DNA of 64,000 nucleotides, from contig NC_133104.1 in NCBI RefSeq assembly GCF_022965805.1, positions 37,182,682 through 37,246,681 on the forward strand. Reading direction: 5' to 3'. Origin of the DNA: Primulina eburnea (taxonomy: Eukaryota; Streptophyta; Magnoliopsida; Lamiales; Gesneriaceae). Of this stretch, positions 46,826 to 58,525 are shown one piece after another; the stretch's first letter is position 1, and each line of letters starts with the position of its first letter. Both the position numbers and the translations under genes were made by a program. The notes beneath the pieces were generated by a model, which saw nothing but the letters and a program-made list of their open reading frames with translations, made no database searches and was not told where the DNA came from.

Positions 46826-47293
46826 AAAGCAAGTAGGCATGAAATTTGCCCACTAACTAAAAGACTTGAACCCAAATACACCTATAAATACAGAGTAAAT
46901 GTGAACAAGAAAATCACACAAGAATTAAAACGAAGTTTGGAACCAAAGAAAATGTATAATACATATTTCAAGGTTTCCAAAAGATGGATTAAGACGATAA
47001 GAAAGCCGCTGATAATTTTCAAAGATCTATACAAACTGTTAAAAGAAGCAGAGAATGAGATTTCAGCTGATATGATCCAAATACATATCTACTGGTTATG
47101 CCAGGAGATAAAGATGGAAGAACAAGCTATTTCTAGATTAATGATCTAGAAAAAGACAGTTCAAGAATAAGTGGAGGGATCATTCAACCACTCACACAAC
47201 CCACTCAAGAGATAATGTCAAACACAAATGGAAGACATTAAAGAAAAGATAAGGTAAGCTTTGAAGTCTTGAATTCATATCGCAAAGGACTTC

Positions 47294-47301
47294 TATAAAT
47301 A
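47294..47301 (+). promoter_or_regulatory. TATA box in the caulimovirid intergenic region
   Basis: TTCTATAAATATC lies after the end of the second ORF and before an A-rich segment (about 47,480), the usual place of the promoter for the genome-length transcript. It is an old, diverged copy; activity is unknown. Confidence 0.45.
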
Positions 47302-47500
47302 TCAAAATATAAGGAAGATGAAGGCATCATTCAACCTCTTCATTTTCTTTCAAAACATTATAATATTTTCTTTCTAGTTTATGTGTGTTTTAATTTCGGC
47401 TACAATAAGTAGTTAAAAAAGTTTTTCCTACTCTACAGGATGTTACTATGTAATAATAGTTCGCATGTTTGAATAAAAAAAACCAAGGCTTTTGCCCCTC

Positions 47501-48144
47501 TCATTTATTAGTTTCAAATTAAACTACTTTACTATACACCCTGAGGTAGAAAACGAAACAGGGTTGTGCTAAGTGTTGTTGAAGGAATCTGCGTTAGAAA
47601 CCATCGCTTGGGATTGTGTGCTTGGACTGTGAGGATCAGACTGTAAAAATCGATAGATATAACCCGACGACACTATGGTTAAAGTGGTAAACTGTTCAGT
47701 TTATTATACGGAAGCATAATGGGTCATTTATAAATTTTAAAAAAAAATCGATCATCTGAATATGGTATATAGGCTGGAAACCTTGCGTAGCTGTATGTCT
47801 TGAGGTTATACGCCTTTACGAACATGCTCGATAGGTAAAACGATGTCACGTACCATAATTATGAGGAATAAGGGTACTCTTGGAAATTTTAGAAAATTGG
47901 GGAGTTAAAACAAAGAATATAATGGATGAGGAGTAAGGAGAAAGTTGAGAAGGAAAATAGGGAGTTATTGCAAGTTTGCCCTTATTCTAACTCTGATATT
48001 TATTTTATATTGTTTAAATTTCTCCTCAATCATGAATATTTTTAACATATATTTCTAATTTATTTCGTATAAATAATTATTTTAGAATCGTCCAATAATT
48101 ATTCTAATTATAACAAATTACCGGATAATAAATTTCAGAGAAGT
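47501..48144. other. Spacer, possibly caulimovirid leader remnants at its start
   Basis: No gene is supported. The 47,520-47,700 part could be the transcribed leader that would lead back to a primer site, but no such site is seen. Confidence 0.35.
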
Positions 48145-49060
48145 ACATCGAGATTCACGATGAACGATTATTTCACAAGATATAATAGCGAGACTTGCAG
48201 CAACTTAGCACAAAGTCTACATACAAACGAATGAAACATTACCGAACTTTATCAACAAAAAGAAGCTTTCAAGAAATTGTGTTTATATACAGAAATTGTG
48301 TTTATATATAGACTCATGCAATCTATATGAAAAGACAAAGGTTAGCCACATGAAAGGCCAAGAGTGCAGAGTAGGGCTGTAAACGAATCGAATCGAATTG
48401 AATTTTAAGAAATTTTCAGTATTCGAGCTCGAGCTCGAATCCGAATAAACATATTCGAACTCGATTCGAAACTCGAATTTTTATTATTTTCGATTCGAAC
48501 TCGATTCGAACTGAGGCTCGAGTTCGAATTCGATTCGACTTAATAATATTATATTATATATATGTACTTAATAATATTTTATTTATTTTTTAAATATAAT
48601 GCTAAGGTTCGCGAACAATCGAACAATATAATTTTAGCTCGAATTCGATTCGAAAAATATTCGAACATATTTGAGTTCGGCTCGAATTCGATAATTTCGA
48701 ATTCGAACCAAATATTATTCGAACCGGCTCGAAAAGTTCGTGAACGTATTCGGTTCGTTTACACCCCTAGTGCAGAGGTTACCAATTTTAACTTGGACTG
48801 ATCCGACATTCGACGTAAGTAGATCGTGCGCTCATACATGAGTCAAGTCTTTTTAGTGCAAATAGTTCCCTTGATTTACATCTTCTATCACACTCTCGTA
48901 ATTATGTATTACCATATATGCTAACTCGGTTTTTTTTTTCTGTTAAATATGGGACACTCTCATATGTTTCTGTTTGATTCAATTAATTCAAATGACAAGT
49001 CCAATTTTCATTTACAAATGAAAAAAGCATAATATATATAAGTTCAAATCCAAAAATTGT
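48145..49060 (+). repeat. Diverged LTR-like dispersed repeat, copy B, split by a hAT MITE
   Basis: Homologous to 24,732-25,410. Removing the 398-bp MITE and one copy of its 8-bp duplication leaves about 510 bp. It contains a short internal tandem pair, AGAAATTGTGTTTATATA (about 48,275 and 48,291). Confidence 0.6.
48372..48769. mobile_element. hAT-type non-autonomous element (398 bp) with 8-bp TSD
   Basis: The ends TAGGGCTGTAAACGAA and TTCGTTTACACCCCTA form a 16-bp inverted repeat with one mismatch. GTGCAGAG flanks both sides perfectly (48,364-48,371 and 48,770-48,777). The subterminal regions are dense in TTCGAATCG/CTCGAATTCG motifs. It differs in sequence from the hAT element at 8,618 but has the same architecture. 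Confidence 0.9.
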
Positions 49061-49545
49061 TGTTTGTTTCACTTTCTCTATTAAAAACACTTCATTTAGC
49101 AAATCTGAACAAATAAGTCAAGTGGCTCCTTATTTTTTTCCTTCAGATTATATCTTTTCTAATGTAGCTTTCGTTATGCTAGCTAGTGATTTGAATGCAT
49201 GACTTAGATCGGGAAAAATCGATTATTCCATCATCATGGTAATGGATTGAAATAAAATTAATGAAGTATGTTGTCAGTTGTATAATTAGAAGACGGGCAT
49301 CAAATTTTCTTTAATTCTGAATTTTTTTTAAAAAAAAAAACAAACAGAAAGAGGCACGAGTTTTTGCTTCTTGTAAACGATTCTGTCAAGAAACAAGGAG
49401 GATTCAAATTATAAATTTTGAATTACATTTGGTAAAAATATATAGGTGCGTGAGGAAAGAAACTTCACAAAATTTATACGGACAATTAAAAGCATAAAAG
49501 TTTTTGAACTAATAGCAATGGAAAGCAGAACAGAAGATGCAGGTT
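49061..49545. other. AT-rich spacer
   Basis: Nothing recognisable. Confidence 0.4.
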
Positions 49546-49554
49546 TTTGTATTA

Positions 49555-49736
49555 GGCAAAAACTTGTGTGAGACGGTCTCACGAGTTATATTTGTGAGAC
49601 GGATCTCTTATTTGGATCATCCATAAAAAAATATTACTTTTTATGCTAAGAGTATTACTTTTTACTGTGAATATGGGTAGGGTTGACCCGTCTCACAGAT
49701 TAAGATCCGTGAGACGGTCTCACATGAGACCCACTC
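49555..49736 (+). mobile_element. Mutator-type MITE, copy 3, with perfect 9-bp TSD
   Basis: 182 bp flanked by TTTGTATTA at 49,546-49,554 and 49,737-49,745. Both ends contain the near-palindrome GTGAGACGGTCTCAC, so each end can fold on itself as well as pair with the other. The core includes TATTACTTTTTATGC, AGAGTATTACTTTTTACTGTG and GGGTAGGGTTGACCC. This copy is the least worn of the four in the window. Confidence 0.9.
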
Positions 49737-49745
49737 TTTGTATTA

Positions 49746-50545
49746 CTATAAATTGGTGAACTAGGATAGCATTTATAATTGTTGCAATTATTCCATTTAT
49801 TTTAAATATTACATTCAAATTTTTTACTTTATAACTTTATTGTTGATTGTTCGAAAAAATTTCATACCAAATTGTCAAATTTTATCGTTTATGTTATTTA
49901 ACATTATTAAAAAAAAAATTAAGATAAATCAAATCAATGGTTTAAAATCGCACTTTAAAAAAGTATTAAATTGACCAATTGATCCTAACAAGCTGACATA
50001 CGTCCTAAAGGTAACAACTTTTTTATGAGATTTCATTGACAATTATTAAAGGATTTATTTATTAATCATTTTAAATTTTAATCATTTATAAACTTCTCCT
50101 AACGAGTGTGTGTATTTGTGTATGTTCTATCTTAAATTTGGAAGGAAAAAAAACATAAGTGGGTATAATTCCAAATTGTATAGCACGATACCAATTCGAA
50201 AATCGAATGTCAACCGAATTATTTTCATTAATAGTAAGCAAAGTTCCATCTTGAGAACAAATACAAATGAATTCCCAGGAAGTTAGAGCTATCATACCAG
50301 CAAGCAGATGGTTGCTGCTCTCGAAAAAGTTAATATCATAATAAAGAAATATATAATCACTTATTTAAATCTTCTCGTTACAAAAACAGTCTATAAGAAA
50401 CCGGAAATACTTACAACAATTGAGAAGTTGCATTACTCTTGAGTGAAGAATTACAGTGCTTCCTCATTCACATCCAGTTAGTTATCAATGATCCTCCGGT
50501 AGAAGAAAGGCAATCGTCGTCGTAATAAATATGAGCATGTTATGC
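49746..50545. other. Intergenic, 3' flank of the cyclin gene
   Basis: Contains the presumed 3' UTR of the cyclin gene next to 50,545. A chance frame at 50,086-50,295 (minus) has no recognisable domain. Confidence 0.4.
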
Positions 50546-53500
50546 TTAGAACAGTGATTGAACAGGTTTTTGTGGACGAAAAGTTGAAACACACTTGAAC
50601 TGTCATTCCAAAAACAATATCAGTGCAAGATTTCGTTTTAAATTTATAACATAAGCATGTTATTTGAAATTATGTATGATGGAGTTAGTAGTGCCATTGA
50701 TCCCATATTAGCACACATTTAATTTAGTGTAAAAGAGGAAAGTGCACTAATAAACATATAGTGTAGATGAATCAGATATCTTACTTTGGATTGCTTATAT
50801 TTTTCACGAATGGTGCCAAGTGTATATGTCTTGGTGTTAAGCTGTAAATCTTGCAATTCAAGAACTGTGTATTTCAGGTCTGATGTTTTGTACATTGTGT
50901 AGTACTCTAGCGTTGGATTCTGCAAAAAAAAAAAAGTGTATAGTTGGTTCACTAGTTGGTTTAACGGAATTTAAGTACTGGGTTTGAATAAAGTTGATTT
51001 TATGAGTGTCCAAAGAAGAAAAGAAAGAGGCACAAGAAAACCAACCCATGGATGGTCTGATTGATCAAGTGTCCATCTGGCTAGGAATACTGCTGAGGCA
51101 GCAATTAGAGAAGGAAGGAACTTCAGGAAATTGTACTCCACCAGTGTTAGTTCTGCTAAATAATTAGCCAAGAATTCCAGCTCCACAGAAGGGATCTGGA
51201 AATGAGAGGATTTAGTCTAAATCAAAATGGCTTCTTTAATAATTATCACTAAACATAAATGGAACACCAATTTTATCTACCTCATAAGAAACTTGCGCTG
51301 CATGAATGAACCTCCTATAATCAGCATTGAAAGTACGGAAAAATAAGAGGTGGTTAACTAAGCAAAACAGCCTTAAGTAAAAAAGATTGCAAGGTGCATC
51401 AGGTACCTGAGGAACTTTTTCGTGGTGGGAATAGACAATTGAAAGCCTAAATGGTTCAAAACAAGTCCTTCCATTTTCAGTACCTGTCGTTTGACAAGAA
51501 ATGAGTGCGCTTCAGATAAGATTAAAAATTGTCCAGACGAACCGGAACACAAGCTCCTTCGTAATTGGGAAATGTCTTAAAATTACTCCAGGAAATATGT
51601 GCAAGGTGAATTTCAGACAAGGGCATACGGCATACCTCTCCTTTTGTGTAGGTGTTGTCTGTAATAAAGCAAAAATTTTCCACACAAGGAGCACAAATTT
51701 CTTCGTATTTCCTTCAAACCATTAACCATTAGGACAAATGAAAGAAGATTATGAGAACACCAATTTTGATTAATTTTCCATGTGTTATTTACAGAAAAAA
51801 TAAAAATAAAAAAACGTCTCTACCACAATAGAATTTATAGAATCAACATGTTCAAATTTGGCTAGAAACATGGGATAATAGTTGGCAGAATATAATCATG
51901 ACGTATGTGACAAGTCTTCGAAGGACTATAAAGACAGTTCACAGTCGTGTTTAGCAAAATGAACTTGTGAAGCTTACATGTGCTCTGATTATTGTATGTA
52001 ACTTACGAAGCAATTAGCATGCATGTTACTCCAAGGAGTTGCAACTTCTGCTTCTCAATGTTAATCGCCGATAGAAATCTATCTATAAGATTTATAGTTA
52101 AGTAGAGTGTATCAGGGATCAGCCTATATTCTTCAGAAACCTGGAAAAAAAAGGACAACACACGGGAAATAACAAGGACAAATTAAATTACGGAATTTGA
52201 GGAAAATAATAGGAGAAAACATTAAAGTGAAAACCAGAAGGAAAGTTATATAATGGCCTAGGGCATCCCTGCTAGGTTGCTACCATTCCCTCACCTCCAA
52301 ACGTGTTTTCATATTTCTGTGTAGCACTTAAGGCCACTCTTATAGCTAAGTTAAATTATTTTACCGAATTTCGTTATTCAATAATTTAAAGATGTAAATG
52401 GTAAAGAAAAATGTTAGAATGAAGGGAAGTTGACAAGAGACACAAAGGAAGGTGCTGGTTTAGAATGATGAGAAACCAGATCATCAGTAGCAACAGATCC
52501 AGGTGAAAATATAAATGTAGGTCGAATAGACTCCCCTAAAGCTTGAAATGGTAATGGCTGGTGCCCAAACCCAAAAGACTTAGATTCAAGATAATATTCC
52601 ATTGAGTAAACTAACCTCCACAAGCCAATCAACCAGAATACCCCTCATTGCCTCAGTGATATCATGCTGCTGCTTTTCCATGTAATCAACCGAAGGCCTT
52701 CGGTAAATCTGGAAGAGAAGTAAAAAGTGAGAGCACAAAACAGTAGTTCATTTGTTAATCGAAAGAAACAGCAGAGTTTCTGGAACATCTATTTAGCTTC
52801 CATGGTTACAACAGAAGTTTAAATTTTTAAAGAATCCAAGTTGTGAGCTTTTATGCTGTAGTCTCTCAATTAATATTATAACTTGGTAGTGATGAGAGAG
52901 AACAAAACTAAGTCCCCTATAGGATTGTGACAAGCTGCCTGGAATTCAAGCCATAAAAGAAAGAACTAACTCGACAAAATGATTTAACCGAACTTTGGCA
53001 ACCTTGCGTACCTGTATTGCTCGAAGATTAGAATATATGTCAGCTGCATACATGCTACACATGAGCGGATGCTTTTCTAAATCTATATCAGTGATGCCCC
53101 TATCACCCAAGTTTTCCTGCTTACTTAAAAGCTTGCCATTCTCTGCATGATAATCCACAAACTGTTAAAACTCATGAGCAAAAACTAGAGAGAGACCACT
53201 TATTAAGTGCATACTTTCTTTAATCAATTTTCAAGAATAATAGCTCTTCAGAGATCTAGGATACATAATGCGATGGCAAAGACAAGGATGAAGTCCCAGC
53301 TTCACAAACTCTTAAAACTCATGAGCAAAAACTAGAGAGAGACCACTTATTAAGTGCATACTTTCTTTAATCAATTTTCAAGAATAATAGCTCTTCAGAG
53401 ATCTATGATACATAATGTGATGGCAAAGACAAGGATGAAGTCCCAGCTTCAGGTGCAGATTTTATTTTGAACACAATTTGCATCGATAAACATACTTGAA

Positions 53501-54910
53501 TAATATTGACGTATTGATAATTTTTGTCAAAAGACAACTGATCGAACCAGGAGAAAGTGCCATGGGAGGATTAATATCAGTTCTTTCCTTATCATTATTA
53601 CCCAGACTTCTGTGTGAAAACAACCCAAAAACAGTCAATCTATACGTTTCAGAAACTTTTTTCCATGTTCTGTTGAGACATGCATATATACTAGCGAAGT
53701 TAAATTGTTTTGTGCAATGCTGTGAGCTTATATTGTGTGAAACAATATTTTAATTGTCATGTCAAAATGCTCATAAAATAATTACAGAGAGAGAAACATT
53801 TCTTTTCAATATAAAATTTCTGGGCATTCTTAAACTGTAATTCTACAATCACCAAAGGAATTCGTGTACAAAGTACAAATTACTATCATGCTGATGGCCA
53901 GTCCTCAAAATGTAGGACTACTCCGATTCATTTAAAAAGTTAGAGCATTTACTCGGACAGTCAGACTCCACATATTATTATTGCACTTTTTTAGTACAGT
54001 TGGAAGAACTTCAAGTTTTACTTTTGAAAAGCTTAATACAAAGTCTTACGTCTGTTGTATGGAGTTAGCTGTGGAGTGTGACTACTGGGCATTGTATCCA
54101 AAGGAATCGGAACTGCTGTACTCGAAATTTTGTGTTCGACTCCTTCGGTTGGTTCAATTGCCAAGTTCACTATGGGACCAATTTCTTGTGATTCCTCCAC
54201 CTTTAGAATGTTCATTTTCTCTTTGACGTTTCCCCTTCCATACCCAGGAACCTGAAACTCTTTAGCAAAACAAGCAGTTACCATCTTCCCAATATTTTGT
54301 CTCGAGCTTTTACTTTCCTGGTTTCTTGCCTGAGAAAAGAGGAATGTTCAGCATTTGTAAGTTTACAGGTTCAAATTTTGAACTCTAGACACAGCACTTC
54401 ACAAAATGTAGACTGAAATATCCCATGAACAAAAAAATTGAGATACGAATTGAATATTTGCTGTCTACTACCTGAGATGTACAAAGATCATGAGAGAATA
54501 TTCTTGTCATCGCAATATATTAAATAAATGCTACAATTCTCAAGTGATGATGATTATCTTACTTGTCCTGCAGTTGCACCGATGCAGTTTGTGTACAAAT
54601 TATCACAAGTGATGTTAGTTATATCCTTTAGAGTAGCCCTTTTCTTTTGCTGGGGACAAGCAGCTGGACTTGATGCATTTTTGTTGTCATACGATGCTGC
54701 TCTTTTATATTTTGTACGCGAGACCCGTTTCCCATCCTGTTTTGCTGAAGGATGTAAAGGAGGCAATCCTCCTAAAGAGCCTAAGGCTTTTAACCGAGCT
54801 CGTGTGATTCGCAGATTTGACCCTGTGATGTTGGAAGACGTATTCTCATTATTCATGCCTGTTTGCCTCATGATATGACAGTTTGTAGAAGCTAACTGAT
54901 ATGCCTTCAT
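50546..54910 (-). CDS. CYCA2: A2-type cyclin
   Basis: Cyclin A2 proteins bind and activate CDKs in S to M phase. Eleven coding exons (minus): 54,910-54,563; 54,329-54,050; 53,142-53,012; 52,708-52,616; 52,140-52,007; 51,711-51,636; 51,483-51,407; 51,314-51,281; 51,195-51,046; 50,919-50,785; 50,599-50,546. They have GT/AG borders and consistent phases and sum to 1,512 nt, or 503 residues. The N-terminus has [11 protein letters not shown] (destruction-box region) and [14 protein letters not shown]. The cyclin box has [18 protein letters not shown] (the A-type LVEV.EEY signature) and then KYEEICAP. The second fold runs from [10 protein letters not shown] to [18 protein letters not shown]. The protein ends KPVQSLF. 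The exon 3 acceptor (...CATGCAG|AG) was chosen because it alone keeps the phase; an upstream AG at 53,162 would shift the frame. Frame intact. Confidence 0.93.
53156..53449. repeat. 147-bp tandem duplication in cyclin intron 2
   Basis: 53,156-53,302 and 53,303-53,449 are nearly identical (about four differences; for example ACTGTT vs ACTCTT, CTAGGA vs CTATGA, ATGCGA vs ATGTGA). The proximal copy includes the upstream AG and the sequence just ahead of the exon 3 acceptor, so part of a splice-site region was duplicated. Confidence 0.9.
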
Positions 54911-55104
54911 AATTGCTGCAATTGGAAAATAAATGCAATGTTATAACAGGCTATATCTACTGTAGAAGCTGTATTTATGCATAAATTATGTCGAAATTTA
55001 TGATCATAGCAAGCATTAGCAGTGGAACTCAATTGAAACAATAATAGTTTCTGTGAGAAATATTGGCACTCCAACCATGAAAAGAATTGAAACTGGAAAT
55101 TTAC

Positions 55105-55194
55105 CTGCATTGTCGTCAGACGAGATTCTACACTGTCAAGCAAGTAACAAGCTATCTTTGTGAGCACATACCGCCAAGCAGGAAACTGCAGCAC
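55105..55194 (-). other. Candidate 5' leader exon of the cyclin gene
   Basis: On the minus strand GTACAG|GTGCTGCAG...ACAATGCAG|GTAAAT gives good splice borders. Joined to the coding exon (acceptor TTGCAG|CAATTATGAAGG at 54,915), its ATG opens a four-codon upstream ORF that stops before the main ATG. A first leader exon probably lies near 56,444-56,525, with donor CTGA|GTGAGT. Confidence 0.55.
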
Positions 55195-56544
55195 CTGTAC
55201 CATATTTTACTTATATATTATATTTCTGAAAGTGATATGACAGGAAAATCACACTGCCTCGCTCTCAAATATATGCGGGTCTTGAACTGATTTTTTGATC
55301 GTAATTCATCTGAACGACATGAACTCAACAACGTTCAGTTTTTCATCTTATTATTTGTTCTTGTCGTGTTATAGTTTTATTGTATGTATATATGTACGAC
55401 CTATATAAGTCACATATAGCCAATATGCGTAAAAGAAATTCACAGAAGCAAAATACAATTACAACAAAGTATCCACTATCCACTCTGAGCTTGAATAAAT
55501 AATGTGAGACAAACAATGATGCAAGATTCATGAGCCCAAAATGCGTTCATATGGCCATAGACGAAGGTAAATTCAAACTTGGAACCTTCCGTCAATTGCA
55601 GGGAATATGAAAAGATGCTGCAAACAAAAAAAAAGGGCTGCTTCCAGTTGTTCACGATACGCTATAGGAGACAGTAGCTACAGCTTATTCTGGCAGTAGC
55701 AGAAAATCAGTTTGCCAAATTAAATTTTTCGGCTGACTATATAATATGTTTAAAATCTCTGTCAAACTTTATAAAAAAAATATCTGATCAAACTATATAT
55801 AAATAAAAAAAGTCATAATAATGAAATCTCTGTTCAAACAAAAAGCATTACACAATTCTACGAATTCCGCGTGTCGCTCAAATATTCTATCAAGTTCGAT
55901 TCTTAATCCAAAATTCAACAAAATAAATCAGAACAGAACCCATCGGAACTAAAATCAATTAAAAAGAATTAATTCATTCAAACTTGAAACACTTTCCATC
56001 GAAAACAACTGCCAGAGCTCCGTTCTATGAACCCAAAATCCCGAACGCACTGAAAGAATAGATAGTTAACACCGAAGAGCTTTCCCTAGTACAATCTTCT
56101 CACGAACATAAAGACTCAACAAACAAAAATCGGGGAACAAATGTCATCTGAGCTACATTACTTTTGCAAGGTGAACTTCGAATTCGAATGCCACCGTATA
56201 CACTTGTGAATCAATAATCAACTACTGAATAACTAAAACAACGAAATAAAATCAAAATCTCAGCTCAACTTCACAGATCTGCATAATCTCTTAAACTTTC
56301 AAAATAAAGCTCAAACGATACTCCAATAAAATCCAAAAAAACAATAATGCCTCGCCGATTTCGTCAAATCTACAAATGCAAGAAACATCTCCAGCATAAA
56401 AATATACAGCTAAAACGACAGGAAAATGGAAATGAAAACTCACTCAGCATTTTCATCGGTAGCTCCAGCAGCTCAGCTACTGTTCCGATTCTCGCAGATC
56501 GATCATCCAACAGAATGAATAGATAGATACAGGAAAGTGTGTGT

Positions 56545-56553
56545 ATATATAGC
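56545..56553 (-). promoter_or_regulatory. Candidate TATA box of the cyclin gene
   Basis: The minus strand reads CTATATATAC upstream of the candidate first leader exon. The stretch 56,560-56,877 beyond it holds a pyrimidine-rich part and no gene. Confidence 0.4.
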
Positions 56554-56877
56554 TATGGTGTGTGTTTTTGAATAGAGTGAGTGTATGTGAAAGGAGAAAT
56601 TGGTATTTATATATAGGTGTGTGGAGTGTAGAGGGGAAGCGGGGAGAAGCCACAGTTCAAAACTTGTAAAAACTCCAATTAAAATAACAACGTGCTCTCT
56701 CCACGCCTATTTTGCTATTTCCAGGTCGCTCCTCCTTTCTCAATTTTCTTTCTAAAATGTTGCCGAGTCAAAACCCAAAACTGTCCTGAATTTTCTTAAC
56801 AATAATAAACGGAAAAGGAAATGACATTTGAAAAAATTAAGACTCTTTTTTTTTATGGATTTCCATATATTTATTAA

Positions 56878-58070
56878 GTGGGGTGTATTCAATTCAGAGT
56901 TTTGATGATTTTTAATGACTTTTTTAAATTATAGACTTTTATGGATTTGATAAATTTTTATTGACTTTTATGGAATCTCACAGATTTATAAACAGATTTA
57001 TGTGGATTTATGTAGACTTTTTTGCAAGATTTTTATAGACTTTTGTAGATTTTTTTTATATAATTTTATAAATTTTGTACTTAACTATAACATGTGATTT
57101 TTTATTAATTTCTTTGAACCAATAATTAATTGACATATATAACATATTCAATTTGAAATTATTTTTAATATTTATATTAATAAATACATTTACTTATTTA
57201 AAAGTTAAATCGTTTAATCCTTACATGTATATATATGTGAGTTTATATGCATGTTTGTAAATTTTTTAAAATACATCAATTGATTAACATGTAATCTTAT
57301 TTGTAAATTGATAATATAAATGTAAAAATAATATTATTTGTTATTGTGTGAATATAATTTTGTATAAAAATATCATAGCTTACATATTAATTAAAAATAC
57401 GAAAATTAATTTAAAAAATCATTGTTGTTACGAAACTATTCAATTATTAAGAATTAAACAACATTTTTTTGATCATCTTTTATTATTATTAAATATTACA
57501 TTAATTTGTATAAATCATAAATTAAAAATCACAAAATCAATTCTATAATTCAAAATTTCCCCGTGTTATTAAAATAAAAAATTATTAAATGAACAATCAG
57601 CCAAAAAATGAAAAATTTGAAAAAGAAAGATGAAAATATATATAGAGATACACTTCGAAAATTTGAGAGAGTAATAGAAATAGATGAGAGGAAAGAAGAT
57701 ATGAAGATATGTGATGTGAAGCGACAGAGAGAGAGTTAGAAGTTTTAAAAATCCATTCAAATCTTTGGGGTGAACCAAATACAATTTTTTACAATTTGTA
57801 GTTGTACCTTAGGCTTTAATGTTTGTATGTCAATGAATTCCATGGAGTTATTAAAAGTCCATGGAAATTTTGATACCTGTAGACTTTTATAGAGTTTATA
57901 AAAGTCAATGTTGAATACCACTTGACTTTTTAAAACTCCATGAAAGTCTATTTTGAATACCACAAAACTTCTATAGAGTATGTAAAAGTTTTGATTGAAT
58001 ACCTCTAGATTTTTAAAATCTACAAAAGTCATTAAAAGTCAATAAATTTCCCACATTGAATACACCCCCC
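56878..58070. mobile_element. Tourist-like (PIF/Harbinger) non-autonomous element, about 1.19 kb
   Basis: The ends GTGGGGTGTATTCAAT and ATTGAATACACCCCCC match at 15 of 16 positions as an inverted repeat, and TAA flanks both sides (56,875-56,877 and 58,071-58,073). The subterminal 200-350 bp on each side are made of variants of GACTTTTATGGATTT or GACTTTTAAAACTCCATGAAAGTC. The centre is AT-rich and non-coding. Confidence 0.65.
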
Positions 58071-58344
58071 TAAATCATTTTTAAAATTATTTTGAAATTT
58101 ATTTCAAAATAATGTAAATTCAGTAGCTTTACTTGAGTTGTTTCTTAAAATATTTGTTATTAGTAGCCTCTTGTATATCTTATTTATGTGTTTGGACGAT
58201 CGCTTTTTTGTTAAGGTCTTTAATAAATTATATGTTTTTAAGTAAATCAATTAATATATTAAATATTGAGAAATTATATGAACATCAAGAATTCATAGAG
58301 AAGTTTTTTTTTTTTTTTACAAAAATCATATATAGTAATAATAA

Positions 58345-58525
58345 GGCAAGAAAACTCGTGTAAGACCGTTTCTCGGGTTAATTTTGTGAGATAAATATTC
58401 GACATTACCCAACTCATGAAAAATTATCATTTTTCATACCAAAAGTATTACTTTTCATGATAATTATGGATCGGGTCAACTCATCTCACGGATAAAAATA
58501 TTCGAGACGAATGATATATCAGTGT
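58345..58525 (+). mobile_element. Mutator-type MITE, copy 4 (worn)
   Basis: Starts GGCAAGAAAACTCGTGTAAGACCG and follows the family core (ATTATCATTTTTCAT, AAGTATTACTTTTCATG, GATCGGGTCAACTCATCTCACGGAT), with more changes than the other copies. No clear duplication remains. Confidence 0.65.

Larger units (their letters stand above)
28487..47500 (+). mobile_element. Endogenous caulimovirid (florendovirus-like), split by a copia element
   Basis: Removing the copia insertion (35,328-46,825) and the 283-bp MITE leaves about 7.2 kb. In order it has: primer site (28,487), coat-like region with a zinc knuckle, movement-protein-like region, aspartic protease, reverse transcriptase, RNase H, a second ORF, then an intergenic region with TATAAATA (47,294) and A-rich 3' ends near 47,480. 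This is about one whole genome of the family. The two-ORF plan with a downstream ORF of unknown function is why I favour a florendovirus; a related endogenous genus is possible. All ORFs are broken by many stops and frame changes. The region after 47,500 may hold leader remnants. Confidence 0.75.

Noticed and set aside
53143..53161. A longer cyclin exon 3 starting at 53,161 (TTTGTGGATTATCATGC)
   Set aside because: It looks codable but breaks the phase with the preceding exon (phase 1). The acceptor at 53,143 restores it and gives a total divisible by three.
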